DNA from: Salinicoccus sp. UBA3372
GTDB lineage: Bacteria; Bacillota; Bacilli; Staphylococcales; Salinicoccaceae
Length of the DNA: 7,797 nucleotides
NCBI GenBank assembly: GCA_002360325.1
Contig: DEQG01000071.1
Coordinates: 2,594-10,390, forward strand
Direction: 5' to 3'
The notes beneath the pieces were generated by a model. It was given only the letters and a program-made list of their open reading frames with translations, did no database searches and was not told the origin of the DNA. The number at the start of each line of letters is the position of its first letter. The stretch's first letter is position 1. The position numbers and the translations under genes were made by a program. Shown in pieces: positions 1-5,598 of this stretch.

Positions 1-33
1 GTCAATGAAAGTTTCTTATTACAACAATTTTGG

Positions 34-67
34 AATAAAAAAATGTCATCCGACGAATCGGATGACA
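34..67 (-). terminator. Rho-independent terminator after ychF
   Basis: A perfect 10-bp inverted repeat (44-53 against 58-67) encloses a 4-base loop that reads TTCG on the minus strand, the very stable UUCG tetraloop. On the minus strand the stem is followed by seven T and then ATT (43 down to 34), the normal poly-U tail. The stem begins 14 bases past the ychF stop codon, so it should end the parA-to-ychF transcript. The plus-strand side has no comparable T run, so it is probably one-directional. Confidence 0.92.
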
Positions 68-81
68 CTTTAATCTTTGAA

Positions 82-1182
82 TTATACGTTGAATCTGAAA
101 TGAACGACGTCGCCGTCTTTCATAATATATTCTTTACCTTCCAGACGGACTTTGCCCGCTTCTTTCGCTTTGAGTTCGCTGCCAGCTTCGACAAGGTCGT
201 CATAGGCAACCGTCTCTGCACGGATGAATCCTTTTTGGAAGTCAGTATGGATGATGCCGGCACATTCAGGGGCCGTCATACCTTTTTTAAATGTCCACGC
301 ACGGACTTCCTGAACGCCTGCAGTGAAATATGTCGCAAGGCCGAGCAGATTGTATGATGCGCGGATCAGTTTATCGAGACCGGACTCTTCAAGGCCGAGC
401 TCTTCCAAAAACATTTCCGTTTCATCGTCATCAAGTGCAGCAATCTCTTCTTCAACTTTTGCAGAAATGACAATCACTTCGGACCCTTCATTTTCAGCAT
501 ACTCCTTGATTGCAGTCAGGTGCTCGTTCGCCGACAGATCCATCAGATCATCTTCCGCGACATTGGCCACGTATAACATCGGCTTTCCTGTCAGCATGTG
601 GAAGTGCTTCACTGCATCCTGCTCTTCTTTGGAAAACTCAAGGGCACGGACCGGCAGTCCTTCTTCCAGTCCTTCCCTGATGCGTGTCAGTACGGCATAT
701 TCCGCCATCGCTTCCTTATCTTTCTGCTTAGTCATCTTCTCCACTCTCGGCAGTCTTTTTTCAATACTTTCAAGGTCTGCCAGAATCAGTTCCATATTGA
801 TGACTTCAATATCCTCAATCGGGTTCACATTGCCTGAAACGTGTGTCACGTTATCATCATCGAATGCACGGACGACCTGCGTGATCGCATCCACTTCACG
901 GATGTTTGCGAGGAATTTATTCCCCAGTCCTTCACCTTTTGAAGCACCTTTTACTATACCTGCAATATCCGTGAACTCGAACGCTGTCGGGATGGTCTTT
1001 TTAGGTTCAACCAGTTCCGTCAGTTTGTCGAGACGCTCGTCGGGCACTTCAACAATACCGACGTTCGGGTCGATCGTTGCGAACGGATAGTTTGCAGCGA
1101 CTGCACCTGCCTGTGTAATAGCGTTAAATAAAGTGGATTTACCGACGTTTGGTAAGCCAACAATTCCTGCTGTTAAAGCCAT
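82..1182 (-). CDS. ychF: Ribosome-binding ATPase YchF (OLA1/Obg family)
   Basis: A complete 366-residue YchF, the usual length of about 365. It is a cytosolic P-loop NTPase of the Obg/TRAFAC class that binds the 70S ribosome and is linked to stress responses. The G1 loop GLPNVGKST is at residues 9-17, the switch I region around NYPFATIDPNVG at 31-42 and the G3 motif DIAG at 72-75. At the G4 position it has NVAE (207-210) instead of NKxD. That is the family hallmark and explains why YchF prefers ATP to GTP. A helical insertion with charged coiled-coil character follows G3 (about 130-190), and a C-terminal TGS domain spans about 283-366. The ATG has the ribosome site AAAGGAG (1189-1195), which overlaps the TAA stop of the upstream DUF951 gene. 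It is the last gene before the terminator. The family assignment is secure; the cellular role is known only in outline. Confidence 0.98.
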   Translation of the reverse strand: MALTAGIVGLPNVGKSTLFNAITQAGAVAANYPFATIDPNVGIVEVPDERLDKLTELVEPKKTIPTAFEFTDIAGIVKGASKGEGLGNKFLANIREVDAITQVVRAFDDDNVTHVSGNVNPIEDIEVINMELILADLESIEKRLPRVEKMTKQKDKEAMAEYAVLTRIREGLEEGLPVRALEFSKEEQDAVKHFHMLTGKPMLYVANVAEDDLMDLSANEHLTAIKEYAENEGSEVIVISAKVEEEIAALDDDETEMFLEELGLEESGLDKLIRASYNLLGLATYFTAGVQEVRAWTFKKGMTAPECAGIIHTDFQKGFIRAETVAYDDLVEAGSELKAKEAGKVRLEGKEYIMKDGDVVHFRFNV

Positions 1183-1194
1183 GTCATTTCTCCT

Positions 1195-1392
1195 TTAATT
1201 ACCATTAATTTTTTTTACGATGCGTTTCATGCGCTTTTCAAAGTCGCGCCGCGTCATCATGATCGTACGCGCGCATTCCGTGCATTTTATTTTGATGTCT
1301 GCACCCATGCGGGTAATCTGAAAATCACTGCTGCCGCACGGATGCTGTTTTTTCATTTCAACAATATCATTCAGTTCATATTCTTTTTTCAT
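1195..1392 (-). CDS. yyzM: Small DUF951 (YyzM-like) protein, function unknown
   Basis: A 65-residue basic protein of the DUF951 family, matching Bacillus YyzM in size, sequence style and position beside ychF. Visible features (numbered from the ATG) are an N-terminal segment YELNDIVEMKK, then HPCGS with Cys19, then KCTEC with Cys37 and Cys40. The tail is Arg/Lys-rich (RRDFEKRMKRIVKK). The three Cys plus His17 could bind a metal or form a zinc-ribbon-like fold interacting with nucleic acid; that is inference, and no function is established. The start is chosen at the ATG at 1392, which sits about six bases after the ribosome site AAGGTGA (1399-1405). A GTG directly before it (1395) would add one residue but is too close to that site. 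The ATG shares one base with the TGA of the mscS gene, so the two are probably translationally coupled. Confidence 0.88.
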   Translation of the reverse strand: MKKEYELNDIVEMKKQHPCGSSDFQITRMGADIKIKCTECARTIMMTRRDFEKRMKRIVKKINGN

Positions 1393-2342
1393 CACTCTTC
1401 ACCTTTTCTCACTGAATCGTCAAAATCCTGAATATCCATTGACGGTACGGAAATATAAACGCCGTTTTTGGCAAGGTGATTCTTGATCGCTTTTCTGTTG
1501 CGTCTTGTAGCACCGAAATGTTCCATCGGTTTTGTAATGAGCATCACTCTCATGATGGCCTCACCGTTGACAATATCATTAAGACCCATGACCTGCGGCT
1601 TCTCCACCAATGACTCATCCGCGTCCATTGCCGTTTCAGCATAGCCGTTCAAGAGATCTTCCACATAATCCAGATCTTCAGTCAGTGACAGGTTGATATC
1701 AAGGAATGAGATTGAATTGTATTTGGAGAAGTTGATCACTTCATTGATTGTACCATTCGGAATGATGAATAGTTCACCTTCATACCCCTGGATTTTGGAA
1801 ATGCGCAGTCCCATGGACAGCACTTCACCTTCTGCGACTGTCGTGCCGGATGTATTAATCCGTACAAAGTCACCGGTATCAAACTGGTTTTCCAGTAAAA
1901 TAAAGAACCCGGTCAGCATATCTTTGACTAAGCTTTGTGCACCGAAACCGATGGCCAGACCGACGACACCGGCACCGGCGAGTAATGTCGCGACAGGGAC
2001 GCCGAATGTTTCCAGCACCATGACGAATACGATGAACCATATAACGATGCTCACTGCATTCTGCAGTACATTGATCAGCGTTTTATTACGCTTGGCATTG
2101 CCCGGTTTTGGCTTCTTGCCTTTTAATTTCGCCTTTGATGTGAAAGTAAAATAATTTTCAATAATGCGGTTCAATACTTTAACGATGACGCCTGCAATAA
2201 CGATTAAAACAATCGCAAATAATACATTTGTTCCTATACCGAACCATAATTCCGGATTCCGCAGTTCAGCAATGAGACTCTCTATGAGCCCCAATGTCTC
2301 TTCTGCTCCGCTGCCGGTGGTGAATATGCTCTTTGAACCCAA
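1392..2342 (-). CDS. mscS: MscS-family small-conductance mechanosensitive channel
   Basis: A 316-residue membrane channel that opens under membrane tension to release solutes during hypo-osmotic shock. Three transmembrane segments are visible: about 36-57, 92-112 and 117-137. The third is the Gly/Ala-rich pore helix typical of MscS (LLAGAGVVGLAIGFGAQSL, 120-138). It runs into KDMLTGFFILLENQF and then the soluble beta domain starting at DTGDFVRI (155-162), followed by the alpha/beta vestibule domain. Between TM1 and TM2 is a strongly basic cytoplasmic loop (about 70-88, many Lys plus Pro/Gly). Length and architecture match the three-TM MscS/YkuT type rather than the larger MscK forms. The start is TTG, supported by a near-perfect AAGGAGG site seven bases upstream that overlaps the parB stop. 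It lies 12 bases after parB and overlaps the DUF951 gene by one base. Family membership is clear; the gating properties are not predictable. Confidence 0.95.
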   Translation of the reverse strand: MGSKSIFTTGSGAEETLGLIESLIAELRNPELWFGIGTNVLFAIVLIVIAGVIVKVLNRIIENYFTFTSKAKLKGKKPKPGNAKRNKTLINVLQNAVSIVIWFIVFVMVLETFGVPVATLLAGAGVVGLAIGFGAQSLVKDMLTGFFILLENQFDTGDFVRINTSGTTVAEGEVLSMGLRISKIQGYEGELFIIPNGTINEVINFSKYNSISFLDINLSLTEDLDYVEDLLNGYAETAMDADESLVEKPQVMGLNDIVNGEAIMRVMLITKPMEHFGATRRNRKAIKNHLAKNGVYISVPSMDIQDFDDSVRKGEE

Positions 2343-2349
2343 TTATAAG

Positions 2350-2356
2350 CCTCCTT
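2350..2356 (-). promoter_or_regulatory. Ribosome-binding site fixing the TTG start of mscS
   Basis: AAGGAGG on the minus strand, seven bases before the TTG at 2342-2340. It overlaps the TAA of parB (2357-2355). No ATG or GTG start is equally well placed, so this strong site is the reason for accepting a TTG start. Confidence 0.85.
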
Positions 2357-3194
2357 ATGATTCTTCAAATAATTTCATCAATCGGTTGAATTCTTCTTCA
2401 TTTTTAAATTCGAATGTAATCTGCCCTTTATTACGGGTCTTTTTTATTTCCACGGCAGTGCCGAATCTCTCTTTTAAATTGCCTTCATGTTTAAGGAGGA
2501 AGTTCGGCTTTTCCTTCAGTGTCTTTTTCTTTTTCGGCACCTGCATGCTTCTTACATAGTGCTCGAGTGCACGTACGCTCATACTTTCAGAGACAGCCTT
2601 TTTTGCCGCTTCTTCCTGTGCTAGCGGGTCTTTCAGACTGAGCAGTGTACGCCCGTGTGCACCTGACAATTTCTTTTCATTGATCAGTTTTTTCACTGCA
2701 TTCGGCAGATTGAGGATGCGCAGCATATTGGCGATATACGGTCTCGACTTACCGAGTCTTTCAGCCACTTCCGCCTGGGTCAGCCTGCGCTTTTCCATCA
2801 GCTGCCTGTAGCTCATCGCCTCTTCCAGCGGATTCAGATTCTCGCGCTGCAGATTCTCAATGATGGCCAGTTCCATCATGTCATTGTCGGACAGCTCTTT
2901 GACAATCGCCGGAATGGTTTCTCTGCCGGCAATTTTAGATGCACGGAAGCGTCTTTCACCGACGACGATATCATACCCTTTGACCGATTTTCTTAAAATG
3001 ATCGGCTGCAGCACACCGTGTGTGCCGATGGAATCCGCCAGTTCTTCCAGTTTTTCCTGGTCGAACTCCACTCTTGGCTGATACGGATTTTTACGGATTT
3101 CCGACAGTCTGACGTCGGTCACCGCTTCTTCTTCCGTATTCGTATTGAACAGGGCATCCAGACCTTTGCCAAGACGTTTTTTATTATTTGTCAC
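2355..3194 (-). CDS. parB: Chromosome-partitioning protein ParB (Spo0J)
   Basis: A 279-residue CTP-dependent DNA-sliding clamp that loads at parS sites near oriC, recruits condensin and works with ParA in origin segregation. The N-terminus has RLGKGLDALF (7-16), the short basic peptide by which ParB proteins stimulate the ParA ATPase. The ParB/Srx CTPase domain follows, with NPYQPR (36-41), GERRFRA (79-85) and ENLQREN (113-119). The helix-turn-helix region is about 138-162 (LTQAEVAERLGKSRPYIAN). The C-terminal dimerisation domain is about 225-279. The start is the GTG at 3194, seven bases after GAGGTG. An in-frame TTG at 3200 is only one base from that site and would add two residues. The GTG start also agrees with the short N-terminus of Spo0J. 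The gene overlaps parA by 11 bases, with its ribosome site inside parA, so the two are very likely coupled. Confidence 0.97.
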   Translation of the reverse strand: MTNNKKRLGKGLDALFNTNTEEEAVTDVRLSEIRKNPYQPRVEFDQEKLEELADSIGTHGVLQPIILRKSVKGYDIVVGERRFRASKIAGRETIPAIVKELSDNDMMELAIIENLQRENLNPLEEAMSYRQLMEKRRLTQAEVAERLGKSRPYIANMLRILNLPNAVKKLINEKKLSGAHGRTLLSLKDPLAQEEAAKKAVSESMSVRALEHYVRSMQVPKKKKTLKEKPNFLLKHEGNLKERFGTAVEIKKTRNKGQITFEFKNEEEFNRLMKLFEES

Positions 3195-3945
3195 GTGCAA
3201 TCACCTCTTTGGCCAGCTTCGAATAGTTTTCGGCCCCCTGTGATTTAGGATCATAGACAGTGATCGGCTGGCCGTAACTCGGCGCCTCGCCCAATCGGAT
3301 ATTTCTCAAAATCACCGTATCGTATACCTGGTCTTTGAAATGTTCTCTCACTTCTTCCGACACCTGTGAACCAAGGTTCGTCCGTGCATCGAGCATTGTA
3401 AGAAGCACACCCTCAATGACGAGACCGGTATTCAGATGGCGTTTTACGAGATCGATCGTATTGATCAGCTGGCTCAGTCCTTCAAGCGCATAATATTCGG
3501 CCTGTACCGGAATAATGATGCCGTCAGCTGCTGTAAATGCATTGATCGTCAGCAGGCTGAGCGACGGCGGACAGTCGATGATGCAGTAATCATAGCTTTT
3601 GGATAATTGATCAAATGCCTTCTTCAATCTCAGTTCTCTGCTCATCGCAGAAACCAGCTCGATTTCGGCACCGGCAAGAGAAATATTCGCCGGAATGATA
3701 TCCAGGTTCATATTGGATGTTTCATGGACCACTTCATTGATGTTTTCATCATCTATCAGTACGTCATATATCGATTTTTCCAAATCACTCTTTTCGATTC
3801 CGAGGCCGCTCGTCGCATTTCCCTGAGGGTCTATATCGACAAGCAGCACCTTCTTGCCGTAATCCGTCAAAGCAGCACTCAAGTTCACTGCGGTTGTCGT
3901 TTTCCCTACGCCGCCCTTCTGGTTGGCAATGGCAAAAGTCTTCAT
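3184..3945 (-). CDS. parA: Chromosome-partitioning ATPase ParA (Soj)
   Basis: A 253-residue ParA/MinD-type ATPase, the same length as Bacillus Soj. Dimers formed on ATP binding coat the nucleoid, and ParB-parS complexes trigger hydrolysis, which drives origin movement. Soj-type proteins also regulate the initiator DnaA. The deviant Walker A motif KGGVGKTT is at 10-17, with the signature Lys10 and the catalytic Lys15. Walker A' LLVDIDPQGN is at 34-43 (Asp37, Asp39) and Walker B CIIDCPPSL is at 121-129. The N-terminus starts directly at the ATPase fold with no DNA-binding extension, so it is the chromosomal (type Ib-like) form and not a plasmid type Ia ParA. The ATG is preceded by AAGGAG at nine bases. 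It is the first gene of the second transcription unit, with its own promoter, and overlaps parB at its 3' end. Confidence 0.97.
   Translation of the reverse strand: MKTFAIANQKGGVGKTTTAVNLSAALTDYGKKVLLVDIDPQGNATSGLGIEKSDLEKSIYDVLIDDENINEVVHETSNMNLDIIPANISLAGAEIELVSAMSRELRLKKAFDQLSKSYDYCIIDCPPSLSLLTINAFTAADGIIIPVQAEYYALEGLSQLINTIDLVKRHLNTGLVIEGVLLTMLDARTNLGSQVSEEVREHFKDQVYDTVILRNIRLGEAPSYGQPITVYDPKSQGAENYSKLAKEVIARDK
3187..3202 (-). other. Weak parS-like palindrome over the parB start
   Basis: The perfect palindrome CACGTG (3192-3197) is the core of bacterial parS (TGTTNCACGTGAAACA). The flanks match only partly: on the minus strand, about four of the sixteen positions differ from the consensus. 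It lies on the GTG start codon of parB and the last codons of parA. Another CACGTG occurs near 5725 with worse flanks, so chance is a real possibility. Confidence 0.25.
3201..3207 (-). promoter_or_regulatory. Ribosome-binding site deciding the parB start
   Basis: GAGGTGA on the minus strand, inside the last codons of parA. It favours the GTG at 3194-3192 (six to seven bases away) over the TTG at 3200-3198, which directly abuts it. Confidence 0.75.
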
Positions 3946-3981
3946 GAAGATTCGCTCCTTACTTAAAAATCACATAAATAT

Positions 3982-4010
3982 ATTATATCAATCAGATTGA
4001 CAAAAGTAAC
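3982..4010 (-). promoter_or_regulatory. Extended -10 promoter for parA-parB operon
   Basis: On the minus strand, TATAAT (3987-3982) is preceded by TGA, giving the extended -10 form TGnTATAAT. At 17 bases upstream there is only a weak -35, GTTACT (4010-4005), which fits an extended -10 promoter that depends less on the -35. An off-spaced TTGTCA (4003-3998) lies only 10 bases upstream and is probably irrelevant. The transcription start would fall near 3975, about 30 bases before the parA ATG. It sits between the noc hairpin and parA, so the second unit probably has its own start. Confidence 0.72.
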
Positions 4011-4045
4011 ACAAAATATGAAAGCACCCAACGGTAGTTGAGTGC
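4010..4045 (-). terminator. Hairpin terminator after noc
   Basis: A 9-bp stem (4045-4037 against 4032-4024, one G-U wobble on the minus-strand transcript) with a four-base loop begins one base after the noc stop codon. It is followed by TTTCATATTTTG, a broken T-rich tail. The interrupted tail suggests incomplete termination, so some readthrough into parA-parB is possible. Confidence 0.7.
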
Positions 4046-4046
4046 A

Positions 4047-4862
4047 TTATTTATAGATCTTTATCGATACTTCGACATAGTCCCCGTTGTCTGTACTGTT
4101 GAAAGCGAGCGTATGCCCTTTGCCTTTAAGCTTTTCCACCTGGCTCGTCAGATCATTGACGACAAATGAAACTTCATTGTTGAAGTTGATTTGCTCGGTA
4201 CTTTTATCGGAACGTTTTTTGACGAGCTGTTCCGTATCTTTGACAGTCAGTTTTTTATCTTTTATATCCGTCAGCACTTCACTCTGGTCATCATCTTCAA
4301 GGCTTAATAAACTCCTTGCATGCCTTTCGGTGATTTCACCTGAACCGAGCGCCTCGATCACGCTGTCGGAAAGTTTCAGAAGTCTCAGTTTGTTTGCGAT
4401 GAATGACTGGGATTTACCCAGGTTCTCTGCAAGGTCTTTCTGCGTGATATCTTCCATTTCAAGCAGCTTGCGGTATGCACGAGCCTCTTCAATGCTGGAC
4501 AGATTTTCACGCTGGATATTTTCTATCAGTGCGACCGCAGCCGTCTCCTGATCCGTCAAATAACGCACCAGTGCATCGGTCTCTTCAAAGTTTAACAGTT
4601 TCATCGCCCGGAACCGTCTTTCCCCGGCAATGATTTCATACATGCCCTCTTCTATCGGACGGACGGTGATCGGCTGAAGCAGCCCGTGTTCTTTGATTGA
4701 ATCACCAAGTTCACGTATACGGTCATGATTGAAGACGGTTCTTGGCTGATAACGGTTTGGAACAATATTTTCAAGCGGCAGCTTCTGCAGGCTCTCTGTA
4801 TCCGGCTTGGCCTCACTGCTCTTATCTATCAGATTGAATAATTTTGAAAATGGTTTTTTCAA
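4047..4862 (-). CDS. noc: Nucleoid occlusion protein Noc (ParB paralogue)
   Basis: A 271-residue CTP-dependent clamp that binds Noc-binding sites across the chromosome, tethers DNA to the membrane and blocks FtsZ assembly over the nucleoid. The N-terminus MKKPFSKLFNLIDK is short, basic and amphipathic (Phe5, Leu8, Phe9, Leu11, Ile12), corresponding to the membrane-targeting helix of Noc. It replaces the ParA-activating peptide seen in ParB. The CTPase domain has NRYQPR (36-41), GERRFRA (80-86) and ENIQREN (114-120). The helix-turn-helix carries Gln152, Lys158, Lys163 and, further on, Arg180. These align with the four residues reported to switch ParB from parS to Noc-box recognition, so Noc is a confident call over a second ParB. 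The start is TTG, with two imperfect ribosome sites, GGTGG at four bases and GAGAGG at eleven. It lies 22 bases after rsmG and is the last gene of its unit. Confidence 0.95.
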   Translation of the reverse strand: MKKPFSKLFNLIDKSSEAKPDTESLQKLPLENIVPNRYQPRTVFNHDRIRELGDSIKEHGLLQPITVRPIEEGMYEIIAGERRFRAMKLLNFEETDALVRYLTDQETAAVALIENIQRENLSSIEEARAYRKLLEMEDITQKDLAENLGKSQSFIANKLRLLKLSDSVIEALGSGEITERHARSLLSLEDDDQSEVLTDIKDKKLTVKDTEQLVKKRSDKSTEQINFNNEVSFVVNDLTSQVEKLKGKGHTLAFNSTDNGDYVEVSIKIYK

Positions 4863-4884
4863 TGTTCCACCGTCCTCTCTCTGT

Positions 4885-5598
4885 TTATTTTAATGGTGAT
4901 TTGTTAGGCATGCCCGGTTTTCTTGGATATTTTTTCGGTGTTTTATGCACTTTTTCAATATCCAGTATATACCGTTCACTGTCCTCTTCCGGCAGGGTGA
5001 ACTGATGTGTTTCCAAAATTTTTCCGCCGAGAAGTTCAAGTGCAAACGTGCTGTCTTCAAGTTCCTCAAGGCCTCTTTTGCCTTTAAGAACGATGAATTT
5101 CCCACCTGTACGGACAAGTGGCAGGCACAGTTCCAGCAAAGTATTCAGATTGGCAACCGCTCTCGCCGTCACCATATCAAACATATGCCTTGCCGTGTGA
5201 CGGCCGAAATTTTCTGCCCGGTCATGCACGAGGTGCATATCGCCGAGCGATAATTCCGCCGTCAGTTCATTCAGGAAGTTGATCCGTTTATTCAGTGAAT
5301 CAACGATCGTCACTTTAATATCCGGTCTGACGATCTTCATCGGGATGCTCGGAAATCCTGCACCCGCCCCGACATCGCACAGACGGGTCCCTTCCGGGAT
5401 ATCTGTATAGAACAGCGGTGTCAGTGAGTCATAGAAATGTTTCAGATAAACTTCTTCTTTCTCAGTCACCGCTGTCAGGTTGATTTTTTCATTCCAGTGG
5501 ACCAGCATCTCATAATACTTGTCGAACTGGCCGATCTGTTCATCGGTCAGTTCTATGCCGTGTTCTTTAAGTGCTTCTATAAATTGTTGTGGGTTCAT
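4885..5598 (-). CDS. rsmG: 16S rRNA (guanine-N7) methyltransferase RsmG
   Basis: A complete 237-residue SAM-dependent methyltransferase (formerly GidB) that makes m7G at position 527 (E. coli numbering) of 16S rRNA in the decoding region of the 30S subunit. Loss of this enzyme is a known route to low-level streptomycin resistance. Visible landmarks are WNEKINLTA (35-43), HFYDSL (54-59) and the SAM-binding loop [13 protein letters not shown] (74-86, Asp75 and the Gly series). The acidic end of the next strand is TIVDSLNKR (about 97-105), followed by [10 protein letters not shown] in the catalytic half. It ends in [15 protein letters not shown], the typical basic Firmicutes tail. The ATG overlaps the TGA of mnmG in an ATGA, with an AAAAGAG ribosome site inside mnmG. 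That tight coupling is characteristic of the gidA-gidB pair. Confidence 0.98.
   Translation of the reverse strand: MNPQQFIEALKEHGIELTDEQIGQFDKYYEMLVHWNEKINLTAVTEKEEVYLKHFYDSLTPLFYTDIPEGTRLCDVGAGAGFPSIPMKIVRPDIKVTIVDSLNKRINFLNELTAELSLGDMHLVHDRAENFGRHTARHMFDMVTARAVANLNTLLELCLPLVRTGGKFIVLKGKRGLEELEDSTFALELLGGKILETHQFTLPEEDSERYILDIEKVHKTPKKYPRKPGMPNKSPLK

Noticed and set aside
1..33. Left-edge sequence beyond the terminator, checked for a promoter or gene start
   Set aside because: It is AT-rich and too short, with no convincing -35/-10 pair or reading frame.
323..1090. A 255-codon open frame on the plus strand opposite ychF
   Set aside because: It lies wholly antisense to the clearly real ychF, its product is Ser-rich with no recognisable domain, and it mirrors ychF codon bias.
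1693..2559. Plus-strand open frames opposite mscS and parB
   Set aside because: They are antisense shadows of well-conserved genes, with no ribosome site or family resemblance.
3997..4022. A perfect TTGACA on the plus strand with TATGAA downstream
   Set aside because: The spacing is only 14 bases and it would drive antisense transcription into noc and its hairpin; it is more likely chance in AT-rich spacer.
4087..4551. A 154-codon plus-strand frame opposite noc
   Set aside because: It is antisense to noc with a Ser/Leu-rich meaningless product.
4863..4870. TGTTCCAC next to the noc start, resembling half of a parS site
   Set aside because: The second half does not match the palindrome, so it is only a half-site and probably chance.
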